In this document: positions 1 through 5,170 of the stretch, one piece after another
Layout: each line of letters opens with the position of its first letter
Numbering within the stretch: position 1 is the stretch's first letter
Source: Christensenellaceae bacterium
Lineage (GTDB): Bacteria; Bacillota; Clostridia; Christensenellales; Borkfalkiaceae
Direction: 5' to 3'
NCBI GenBank assembly: GCA_016295005.1
Contig: JAEDMA010000069.1
Location: 1 to 6,994 of the forward strand
DNA: 6,994 bases
The notes under the pieces: generated by a model
What the model saw: only the letters and a program-made list of their open reading frames with translations
Told to the model about the DNA's origin: nothing
Database searches by the model: none
Made by a program: the position numbers and the translations under genes

Positions 1-40
1 TTAATCATAAAAAACGATACAAGATTTGCGGAGGATGATA

Positions 41-310
41 ATGGTGGGTAGATCAAAGAACAAAGTAAGCGTTAAACTGCTTGCCGTTACCGTAGTGCTT
101 ATAATTTGTACAGCGTTATTTTCGTTCGTCGGGTGCGCAAAAGACGGTGCAGATACGAGCAAAGAACAAACTTTGCAATCGGTTACGATCGTCAATAAAT
201 CGGATTTCGACGAAACGTTACCTTCGGCTGCATATAAAATCGTTGACGGAAACGTCGGTACGAGCGACGTAAAACTTACGATTCCGCATTATATGGCGAT
301 GTTTTTATAA
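41..310 (+). CDS. Short putative lipoprotein, probably the 5' part of a broken gene
   Basis: This frame encodes an 89-residue protein with a lipoprotein-type signal. Basic residues (GRSKNK) precede a hydrophobic stretch (about residues 12-30, LLAVTVVLIICTALFSF), which ends in a lipobox-like FVGC with Cys32 as the expected lipidated residue. A polar Lys/Asp/Ser/Glu-rich linker follows, as in surface-anchored lipoproteins. I chose the ATG at 41 because GGAGG at 30-34 lies 6 nt upstream; the in-frame TTG at 26 and ATG at 35 lie before or against that site. The mature part is only about 57 residues and stops abruptly at TAA 308-310. Coding-like sequence continues downstream in other frames, so I infer a frameshifted gene rather than a genuine small lipoprotein. 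The function is unknown; no enzymatic or binding domain is recognisable. Confidence 0.55.
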   Translation: MVGRSKNKVSVKLLAVTVVLIICTALFSFVGCAKDGADTSKEQTLQSVTIVNKSDFDETLPSAAYKIVDGNVGTSDVKLTIPHYMAMFL

Positions 311-314
311 AAAC

Positions 315-499
315 GGTTGTATTACCGTCAATATCGGGATTAGCGAAGAATTCAGAAGAAATGCGGAAAAACGGCGCAGGAAAAACGCAAAAAGTATTGC
401 GTACAGTCGGGCGATAATATATATTCCGAAAACGGGCGATTTTCGATTGCAGACAGCAATGTTATCTATTGGTTGCTTTCGGGTGTTTTATTAAGATAA
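315..499 (+). pseudogene. Frameshifted debris, probably the 3' half of the preceding lipoprotein gene
   Basis: No intact gene is present. In frame with position 315 the sequence reads GCITVNIGISEEFRRNAEK and onward, a charged pattern like the middle of small extracytoplasmic lipoproteins. From about 401 the frame of the upstream lipoprotein becomes coding-like again, reading SGDNIYSENGRFSIADSNVI before TAA at 497-499. The run resembles the repeated beta-strand pattern of calycin-like lipoprotein tails (a 'G.FSIADN.I' style), but this is recall of a pattern, not a search result. Two compensating frame changes (near 305-315 and near 390-401) would join these pieces to the lipoprotein at 41. An assembly or sequencing indel would look the same. 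Confidence 0.35.
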
Positions 500-504
500 A
501 AAGA

Positions 505-818
505 CTTAGAGAAAAAGATGCGGCGTACGCGCGATAGGCGTAGCCGAAGAACTCGGTTATTTCAAGCCGAGCGTTTCCCGCGCCGTAGTAATAATGAAAA
601 AAGACGGTTTTATAGTCGTACATGACGACGGACTTATCGACCTTACCGAAACGGGCAAAGAAAAAGCCGAAAACATTTTTACCCGTCATAAGTCGTTAAC
701 TCAAGCCCTCGTCGTAATGGGGCTTTCGCCCGAGGCGGCGGAAGAAAGCGCCTGCCGCGTGGAACACGTTATTACCGAAGAAGCGTTCGAGGCTATCAAA
801 AAATATTTTAACGTGTAA
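505..818 (+). pseudogene. DtxR/MntR-family metal-dependent repressor, N-terminally truncated and frameshifted
   Basis: Reading in the frame of the stop at 816-818, the sequence from about 525 gives VRAIGVAEELGYFKPSVSR, the helix-turn-helix of DtxR/MntR repressors. It continues through a winged-helix hairpin (DGFIVVHDDGLIDLTETG) into the dimerisation/metal region, ending at YFNV. The metal-ligand cluster is DtxR-like: an RH pair in FTRHKSLTQ and C-x-x-E-H in SACRVEHVI. The frame is closed upstream by TAG at 507-509. The residues expected just before the HTH (RLREKDAAY) lie in another frame at 502-528, so a frameshift sits near 525-531. The first ~15 residues of the family, which carry metal ligands (Asp8 and Glu11 in Bacillus MntR), are not found. 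The only in-frame ATG (594) lies inside the DNA-binding domain and has no ribosome binding site. I infer a non-functional remnant. Confidence 0.75.
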
Positions 819-836
819 ATACAAAAATTTTTTAAT

Positions 837-864
837 CAACCGCTGACGTTCGGTTGCCTTTTTT
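837..864 (+). terminator. Rho-independent terminator after the DtxR-like remnant
   Basis: A perfect 6-bp stem, CAACCG (837-842) with CGGTTG (851-856), has an 8-nt loop. It is followed by CC and six T residues (859-864). It lies 18 nt after the repressor stop codon and would end transcription of the decayed strip. Confidence 0.8.
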
Positions 865-1055
865 CTCTAATCGCCGTATTATTACAGGTGATCGGGTTAA
901 CCGCAAACGTTGCGATAACGAGGATAGTTTGCCACGCTGTGTATCTGCCGACGCAAAAAACCGAAACCGTGAAATTTGTTTATCTGGTTTTAATTAAAAA
1001 TTATTCTTGTATCGAATCTGTTCGTGCAATCGTTTCGGATTACAATAAAAAGTAT
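865..1055. other. Intergenic stretch with no supported gene
   Basis: Together with the regulatory part up to 1416, this makes a gene-free gap of about 600 nt. I see no convincing coding frame here. The longest plus-strand frame (GTG at 888) has no ribosome binding site and no recognisable protein pattern. The only visible structure is a near-palindrome, CGCAAACGTTGCG at 902-914. The sequence becomes AT-rich toward the promoter at 1056. Confidence 0.5.
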
Positions 1056-1084
1056 TTGCAAAATTGTTGAATATAGGGTATAAT
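1056..1084 (+). promoter_or_regulatory. Promoter P1 (vegetative sigma factor type)
   Basis: The -35 TTGCAA (1056-1061) and -10 TATAAT (1079-1084) are separated by exactly 17 nt. The predicted start is near 1091, which is the first base of the first leader hairpin module. The promoter reads toward rhaB, but about 330 nt of structured, non-coding sequence and a second promoter lie between. Confidence 0.8.
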
Positions 1085-1090
1085 ACAAGC

Positions 1091-1131
1091 GAGAAAACTT
1101 GCTTGCAAGGGTTTTCGAGCGTAGTATTTCA
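1091..1131 (+). repeat. Leader hairpin module, copy 1
   Basis: The 5' arm GAGAAAACTTGCTTGC (1091-1106) and 3' arm CGAGCGTAGTATTTCA (1116-1131) are each 16 nt and are repeated exactly in copy 2 (1234-1271). Only the middle differs (AAGGGTTTT here). The conserved arms can pair as GAAA/TTTC, ACT/AGT and GCTTG/CGAGC, with small bulges. In this copy an alternative hairpin, GAAAACTTG with CAAGGGTTTTC, is also possible. The module starts where P1 transcripts should begin, so I infer a structured 5' RNA element rather than a DNA operator. I do not recognise the RNA family. Confidence 0.65.
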
Positions 1132-1141
1132 AGAAACGTTG

Positions 1142-1166
1142 CCGCCAAAACGGTTAGTTTTGGCGG
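1142..1166 (+). other. Strong GC-rich hairpin between promoters P1 and P2
   Basis: CCGCCAAAAC (1142-1151) and GTTTTGGCGG (1157-1166) form a perfect 10-bp stem around the 5-nt loop GGTTA. A smaller hairpin, TGCC-GAA-GGCA (about 1172-1182), and a TTTGC/GCAAA pair (1190-1209) follow. There is no T-run directly after the main stem, so it is not a standard terminator. It may belong to a small structured RNA transcribed from P1. Confidence 0.55.
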
Positions 1167-1220
1167 GGAATTGCCGAAGGCAGAAGAATTTGCGAGTAAA
1201 ACGAGCAAATAAACAACATT

Positions 1221-1229
1221 TGTTATAAT
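1221..1229 (+). promoter_or_regulatory. Promoter P2 (extended -10 type)
   Basis: TGTTATAAT has the TGn extension and a perfect TATAAT at 1224-1229. No good -35 is present 16-18 nt upstream, which an extended -10 can compensate for. The predicted start is near 1234-1237, again at the first bases of a leader module. This is the promoter nearest to rhaB and the likely main operon promoter. Confidence 0.6.
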
Positions 1230-1233
1230 AGAA

Positions 1234-1271
1234 GAGAAAACTTGCTTGCGGGCTACGAGCGTAGTATTTCA
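1234..1271 (+). repeat. Leader hairpin module, copy 2
   Basis: The two 16-nt arms are identical to copy 1 (GAGAAAACTTGCTTGC at 1234-1249 and CGAGCGTAGTATTTCA at 1256-1271), with a different 6-nt centre, GGGCTA. The conserved arms keep the same GAAA/TTTC, ACT/AGT and GCTTG/CGAGC pairings. Conservation of both arms with a changed loop suggests selection on RNA structure, or a dispersed repeat that carries its own -10 region. Here a local CTAC-GAGC-GTAG hairpin is an alternative fold. Confidence 0.65.
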
Positions 1272-1279
1272 CAAAGGAA

Positions 1280-1345
1280 GCGCAAAAATATTTTTGTTTT
1301 TGCAGAAACTCGTCAGAGTTTCAAATTTTTTGTCGTTCTCTGCGC
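1280..1345 (+). promoter_or_regulatory. rhaB leader: nested hairpins with a possible attenuator
   Basis: GCGCA (1280-1284) can pair with TGCGC (1341-1345), enclosing two smaller elements. One is the palindrome CAAAAA-TA-TTTTTG (1283-1296). The other is a perfect 7-bp hairpin, GAAACTC-gtca-GAGTTTC (1305-1322), followed by AAA and six T residues (1326-1331). The second resembles a weak intrinsic terminator, with only 3 of 7 G/C pairs. The outer pairing and the palindrome compete for bases 1283-1284. A regulatory role in rhaB expression is inferred from position only. Confidence 0.4.
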
Positions 1346-1356
1346 CGGTGCGGTCA

Positions 1357-1384
1357 GCGTAACTCGGCGTAACTGTGTTACGCC
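1357..1384 (+). promoter_or_regulatory. GCGTAAC repeat/palindrome just upstream of rhaB
   Basis: GGCGTAACTGTGTTACGCC (1366-1384) is a perfect 8-bp palindrome around TGT. A further copy of the half-site, GCGTAAC, lies at 1357-1363. The right arm GTTACGC can therefore pair with either left copy. It ends 18 nt before the rhaB ribosome binding site and lacks a U-tract, so it is not a terminator. It could be an operator for an unseen regulator, acting downstream of P2, or an mRNA hairpin affecting translation. Confidence 0.5.
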
Positions 1385-1416
1385 TGCGCGCTTATTATCT
1401 TGAAAGGAATTATTTT

Positions 1417-2736
1417 ATGATGGATATGAAAGAAAATAAATACTACCTTGCAATAGATTTAGGGGCGTCAAGTGGGCGACATATAATCGGTTGGAAGGAA
1501 AACGGAGAAATAAAAACCAAAGAGATTTACCGTTTTGAAAACCATATGGATAACGAAAACGGGCATCTCGTCTGGGATACGGAAAGATTGTTTCGCGAAA
1601 TTAAGAGCGGAATTAAGGCTGTGTTTTCGCAATATAAAAATATAGAAAGCCTTGCTATAGACACGTGGGGAGTGGATTACGTTCTGATAAAAGACGGCAA
1701 AGGCGTTTTGCCGTGCTACGCGTACAGAGATTCGAGAACCGCCGGCGCAATACAAGAGATAAATTCGATAATTCCTTTTGAAAATATGTATAAACGTACG
1801 GGAATTCAGTTTCAGGAATTCAATACCGTTTATCAACTTTACGCAGATAAAACGGCGAACCGCCTGGAAGGCGTTTCAACGTTTCTGATGATGCCCGAAT
1901 ATTTTAACTATCTGCTTACGGGCGTTGCGATGAAAGAATACACGAACGCCACGACTACGGGGCTTGTAAATTGCAAAACGAAAAAGTTCGATACGTACGT
2001 TATCGGGGGTCTCGGGCTTCCCGAACAGATATTTTCTTCGCTTCACGAGGCGGGAACGATAGTCGGCAAACTTAAAGACGACGTCGCAACCGAAGTGGGC
2101 GGACAAACGGTCGTTAAACTTTGCCCGTCTCACGATACCGCAAGCGCGTTTTACGCAGTCGATAACGAGAAAGACAGCGTGCTTATATCCAGCGGCACGT
2201 GGGCGATTCTCGGCGCAAAAATAGAAGAAGCCAACGTATCGGACGAAGCGGTAAAGTGTAATTTTTCCAACGAGGGCGGCGTCGGGAATTTCAGATTCCT
2301 TAAAAATATCACGGGTATGTGGATAAACGTATGTCTTAAAAAGATTTTCGGCAGAAGTTTCGACGAGATGACGCGGCTTGCGACCGAAAGTAAATTCGAC
2401 GGGGTATTCGACGTAAACGATAAAGAATTTTCGTTGCCGGAAAAGATGGACGAAAAAATAGCGCGTTGGTTTGAGAGTCGTAATCTCGACGTTCCGAAAA
2501 CTGAAGGGGATTTGTATCGCAGCGCGTACAGGTCCATGGCAATGGGGTATAAAAAAGCCGTTGACGAACTGGAAAAGTGCGAAAACCGCTCATTCGATAA
2601 AATATATATAGTCGGCGGAGGGGCGAACAACAAACTCGTCAACGAGTTTACAAAAGAATTTACACAAAAAGAAATCGTCGCTATGCCGATAGAAGCAACG
2701 GCGATAGGTAATATAAAAAGTCAGACGGAGATATGA
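1417..2736 (+). CDS. rhaB: L-rhamnulose kinase (rhamnulokinase), C-terminally short
   Basis: This cytoplasmic FGGY-family sugar kinase phosphorylates L-rhamnulose to L-rhamnulose 1-phosphate with ATP. Visible motifs are the N-terminal phosphate loop DLGASSGR (residues 14-21), DTWGVDY (82-88), SHDTASA with the presumed catalytic base Asp240 (Asp237 in E. coli RhaB), SSGTW (258-262), the adenosine motif GGGANNKL (400-407) and EATAIGNI (426-433). I chose the ATG at 1417 because AAAGGA (1403-1408) sits 8 nt upstream; an upstream TTG in the open frame has no such support. The product is 439 residues against about 489 for E. coli RhaB. The chain ends six residues after GNI (KSQTEI), where relatives continue for roughly 40-55 residues of C-terminal helix. 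The stop overlaps the rhaA start as ATGA. The family call is firm; full activity is uncertain. Confidence 0.93.
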   Translation: MMDMKENKYYLAIDLGASSGRHIIGWKENGEIKTKEIYRFENHMDNENGHLVWDTERLFREIKSGIKAVFSQYKNIESLAIDTWGVDYVLIKDGKGVLPCYAYRDSRTAGAIQEINSIIPFENMYKRTGIQFQEFNTVYQLYADKTANRLEGVSTFLMMPEYFNYLLTGVAMKEYTNATTTGLVNCKTKKFDTYVIGGLGLPEQIFSSLHEAGTIVGKLKDDVATEVGGQTVVKLCPSHDTASAFYAVDNEKDSVLISSGTWAILGAKIEEANVSDEAVKCNFSNEGGVGNFRFLKNITGMWINVCLKKIFGRSFDEMTRLATESKFDGVFDVNDKEFSLPEKMDEKIARWFESRNLDVPKTEGDLYRSAYRSMAMGYKKAVDELEKCENRSFDKIYIVGGGANNKLVNEFTKEFTQKEIVAMPIEATAIGNIKSQTEI

Positions 2737-3974
2737 TTGTGAGTTATCAGGAAGCAAAAGAAATTTACGCAAAAATCGGCGTAGATACGGAACGGGCAAT
2801 GGAAAAACTTAAAAACACCGCCGTTTCCGTGCATTGCTGGCAAGGCGACGACGTAGTCGGGCTTGACGGCGGCGGCGCCGCGTCAGGCGGGATTCAGACG
2901 ACCGGAAACTACCCCGGGCGGGCGAGAAACTTTGAAGAACTCAAAGAAGATCTGAAAAAAGCATTTTCTCTGATGCCGGGTAAAAAAAGACTTAATTTAC
3001 ACGCAAGTTACGCAATTTTAAACGGCGATAAAGCGGACAGAAACGCATATCTCCCCGAACATTTTGCTCCCTGGGTTGATTTTGCAAAAGAAATCGGTCT
3101 TGACGGTATAGATTTTAACCCGACTATGTTTTCTCATCCGATGGTTAAAGGGGGGCTTACTCTTTCTTCTCCCGACGAGAACGTGCGGAAATTCTGGATT
3201 GAACATTGTAAGGCGTGCATACGCATTTCCGAATATTTCGCAAAGGAAATGAACAGCCATTGCCTTATGAATATCTGGATTCCCGACGGATTTAAAGACG
3301 TCCCCGCCGACAGACTTACTCCGAGACTTCGCCTTAAAGAAAGTCTTGACGAAATCTTAAAGGAACCGTACGACAAGAAAAAAGTCGTTATCGCGGTAGA
3401 AAGCAAGGTTTTCGGCATCGGCGTCGAAAGTTATACCGTCGGCAGTAACGAATTCTATCAGAATTACGCGGCTAAAAACGATATTTGCTGTTTGCTCGAT
3501 AACGGACATTATCATTCGCTCGAATACGTCAGCGATAAAATTCCGGCGTTGCTGGCTTTTTACGACAAAGTAGCCCTTCACGTTACCCGCGGAGTAAGAT
3601 GGGACAGCGATCACGTCGTTTTGTTTGAAGACGAACTTAAAGAAATCGCAAAAGAAATCGTAAGAAACGACGCTTTGGATAAAGTCCTTATCGGGTTAGA
3701 TTATTTCGACGCTTCCATTAACCGTTTATCTGCGTGGATTGTGGGCGAAAGGAATATGCAAAAAGCGTTGCTTTACGCTTTGCTTACGCCGAACGCCGCG
3801 CTTAAAAAATTGCAGGATAACGGCGAGTTTACCGAACTTATGGTAAGGCAGGAACAATTAAAAACCTATCCTTTCGGCGAAGTCTGGAAAGAATATCTTA
3901 TAAGACAGGGAATGAACGACGAATGGTTTACCGAAATTAAAAATTACGAAAACGGAGTGTTGAATAAAAGATGA
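2733..3974 (+). CDS. rhaA: L-rhamnose isomerase
   Basis: This is the cytoplasmic metal-dependent aldose-ketose isomerase that converts L-rhamnose to L-rhamnulose, the first step of the pathway. Its 413 residues compare with about 419 in E. coli. The family signature HCWQGDD is at 34-40. All metal/catalytic residues I can map from E. coli RhaA (offset 11) are present: Glu223, Asp256, His259 in DNGHYH, His283, Asp291 and Asp293 in RWDSDH, and Asp323. Two starts are possible. ATG at 2733 overlaps the rhaB stop (ATGA) but lies only 2 nt after GGAG (2727-2730). GTG at 2739 is 8 nt after it and better placed, which would remove two residues. Translation is probably coupled to rhaB, and the stop overlaps rhaD in the same ATGA manner. 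Confidence 0.97.
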   Translation: MIVSYQEAKEIYAKIGVDTERAMEKLKNTAVSVHCWQGDDVVGLDGGGAASGGIQTTGNYPGRARNFEELKEDLKKAFSLMPGKKRLNLHASYAILNGDKADRNAYLPEHFAPWVDFAKEIGLDGIDFNPTMFSHPMVKGGLTLSSPDENVRKFWIEHCKACIRISEYFAKEMNSHCLMNIWIPDGFKDVPADRLTPRLRLKESLDEILKEPYDKKKVVIAVESKVFGIGVESYTVGSNEFYQNYAAKNDICCLLDNGHYHSLEYVSDKIPALLAFYDKVALHVTRGVRWDSDHVVLFEDELKEIAKEIVRNDALDKVLIGLDYFDASINRLSAWIVGERNMQKALLYALLTPNAALKKLQDNGEFTELMVRQEQLKTYPFGEVWKEYLIRQGMNDEWFTEIKNYENGVLNKR

Positions 3975-4792
3975 AAAACGTACTTGAAGCGCCCTTTATA
4001 AAAAAACTTTGCAAAACTACGAGCAACATGTATCGTCTCGGGTGGGACGAAAGAAACGGCGGAAACATCTCCGTTCTGCTTGACGAAGGAGAAGTAAAAG
4101 AATATCTCGATACTAAAAACGTTTTACGAGTAATCCCGACAGGTTTTAACGCTACGGAATTAAAGGGGAAATATTTTATGGTTACCGGCACGGGTAAGTA
4201 TTTCAAAAACGTAGAAGAAGACCCCGAAACAAATCTCGGCATATTCCGTATAGGCGAAGACGGCACTTCGGCGGAACTTTTGTGGGGATATAAAGACGGC
4301 GGAAGATTTACGAGCGAACTCCCCGCCCATTTAATGAGCCATGCGACGCGCCTTAAAATCGACCCCGAAAACAGAGTAATTATGCACACGCATCCCACTT
4401 ACACTATTTGTATGTCTGCCGTTCTTAAACCGGACGATAAATTGTTTACCGAAAAGTTGTGGCGCAGCAATACCGAAGCGATAGTCGTATTTCCGGACGG
4501 AGTAGGCGTGTTGCCGTGTATGGTTTGCGGAACCAACAAAATAGGCGAAGCCACGGCGGAAAAAATGAAAAATTATCGTCTTGTCGTCTGGACGAATCAC
4601 GGTATTTACGGGGCGGGCAAGGATCTCGACGAAACCTTCGGTCTTATAGAAACCGTCGAGAAAACCGCGCAGTTATATATGCTCACTTTAGGACACGTCG
4701 TAAACGAAATAGGCGACGACGTTTTGCAAGGACTTGTCGATTTGTGGAATCTTACTCCGCTTGACGGCATTCTGAATAAAACGAATAAGTAA
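3971..4792 (+). CDS. rhaD: L-rhamnulose-1-phosphate aldolase
   Basis: This class II, zinc-dependent aldolase of the AraD/FucA/adducin fold cleaves L-rhamnulose 1-phosphate to dihydroxyacetone phosphate and L-lactaldehyde. Its 273 residues compare with 274 in E. coli RhaD, with which it shares near-identical blocks: GWDERNGGN (24-32), VTGTGKYF (71-78), TSELPAH (114-120), VVFPDGVGVLP (172-182) and LDETFGLI (219-226). The zinc ligands are His139 and His141 (MHTHP) and His210 (NHG); the catalytic acid/base is Glu116. The NGGN loop binds phosphate in this family. The start ATG overlaps the rhaA stop as ATGA. The nearest GGAG (3954-3957) is 13 nt away, too far to act well, so translation probably depends on coupling to rhaA. 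A terminator follows at 4860, making this the last gene of the operon. Confidence 0.96.
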   Translation: MKNVLEAPFIKKLCKTTSNMYRLGWDERNGGNISVLLDEGEVKEYLDTKNVLRVIPTGFNATELKGKYFMVTGTGKYFKNVEEDPETNLGIFRIGEDGTSAELLWGYKDGGRFTSELPAHLMSHATRLKIDPENRVIMHTHPTYTICMSAVLKPDDKLFTEKLWRSNTEAIVVFPDGVGVLPCMVCGTNKIGEATAEKMKNYRLVVWTNHGIYGAGKDLDETFGLIETVEKTAQLYMLTLGHVVNEIGDDVLQGLVDLWNLTPLDGILNKTNK

Positions 4793-4859
4793 CGGCAAAC
4801 TTAAAGCGAAAATAACTATCTGTAAGATAGAAAACAAGCGAAAAAATAAATTCACGTAA

Positions 4860-4902
4860 AACGGTCAGTTGTTTCTAATTGAACTATTGACCGTTATTTT
4901 TT
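4860..4902 (+). terminator. Terminator of the rhaBAD operon
   Basis: AACGGTCA (4860-4867) pairs with TGACCGTT (4888-4895), with an additional inner GTT/AAC pairing. A and six T residues (4897-4902) follow. It lies about 68 nt after the rhaD stop and separates the rhamnose operon from the downstream dehydrogenase. Confidence 0.8.
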
Positions 4903-5064
4903 AAATTTTTATACAGAAATATGATAGAATCCGGTATAACTTTATGCTAAAATTAAAACGGGCGAAGGAATATTTGATTGCTTACTATAAAAAGTATATT
5001 TCAAAATAAAATTACGGATAGATATCCGATAGCGATATAACAATCGTCAAACGAGAAAAGGGTA
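4903..5064. other. AT-rich intergenic stretch before the dehydrogenase promoter
   Basis: No supported gene is present. Visible structures are a weak extended -10-like TGCTAAAAT (4945-4953), a 21-codon open frame from 4944 to 5009 without a ribosome binding site, and a 14-nt palindrome, CGGATA-GA-TATCCG (5015-5028), located 36 nt upstream of the -35 box of the next promoter. Confidence 0.45.
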
Positions 5065-5093
5065 TTGAAAAACGGGTTTTATACTGGTATACT
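5065..5093 (+). promoter_or_regulatory. Promoter of the short-chain dehydrogenase gene
   Basis: The -35 TTGAAA (5065-5070) and -10 TATACT (5088-5093) are separated by 17 nt. Transcription would start near 5100, leaving a leader of about 70 nt before the start codon at 5171. The promoter and the terminator at 4860-4902 together make this gene a separate transcription unit. Confidence 0.75.
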
Positions 5094-5170
5094 ATAGATA
5101 ATAAAACGATTGAGTGCAAGGAAAAAATTGTTGCCGCATTAAAAATAAAGAATTTTTCAGGGGGAAAAGT

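Noticed and set aside
902..914. CGCAAACGTTGCG as a LacI-type or catabolite-control (cre) operator
   Set aside because: It lacks one base of the expected even-spaced palindrome, does not fit the cre consensus, and lies about 140 nt upstream of the nearest promoter.
888..1070. Plus-strand 60-codon frame starting with GTG
   Set aside because: It has no ribosome binding site and no recognisable protein pattern, and it runs into the P1 promoter.
990..1208. Minus-strand 72-codon frame
   Set aside because: It is a translation of the P1 promoter, leader module and hairpins read backwards, with no start signal. Similar frames would appear wherever the repeat occurs.
2151..2642. 163-codon minus-strand frame opposite rhaB
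   Set aside because: It is an antisense shadow of the kinase gene with no family resemblance.
4459..4764. 101-codon plus-strand frame inside rhaD
   Set aside because: It is an arginine-rich shadow frame within a fully conserved aldolase gene.
4944..5009. 21-codon frame beginning MLKLKRAKEY and ending YISK
   Set aside because: It is a lysine/tyrosine-rich micro-frame in AT-rich DNA without a proper ribosome binding site. Chance is the simplest explanation.
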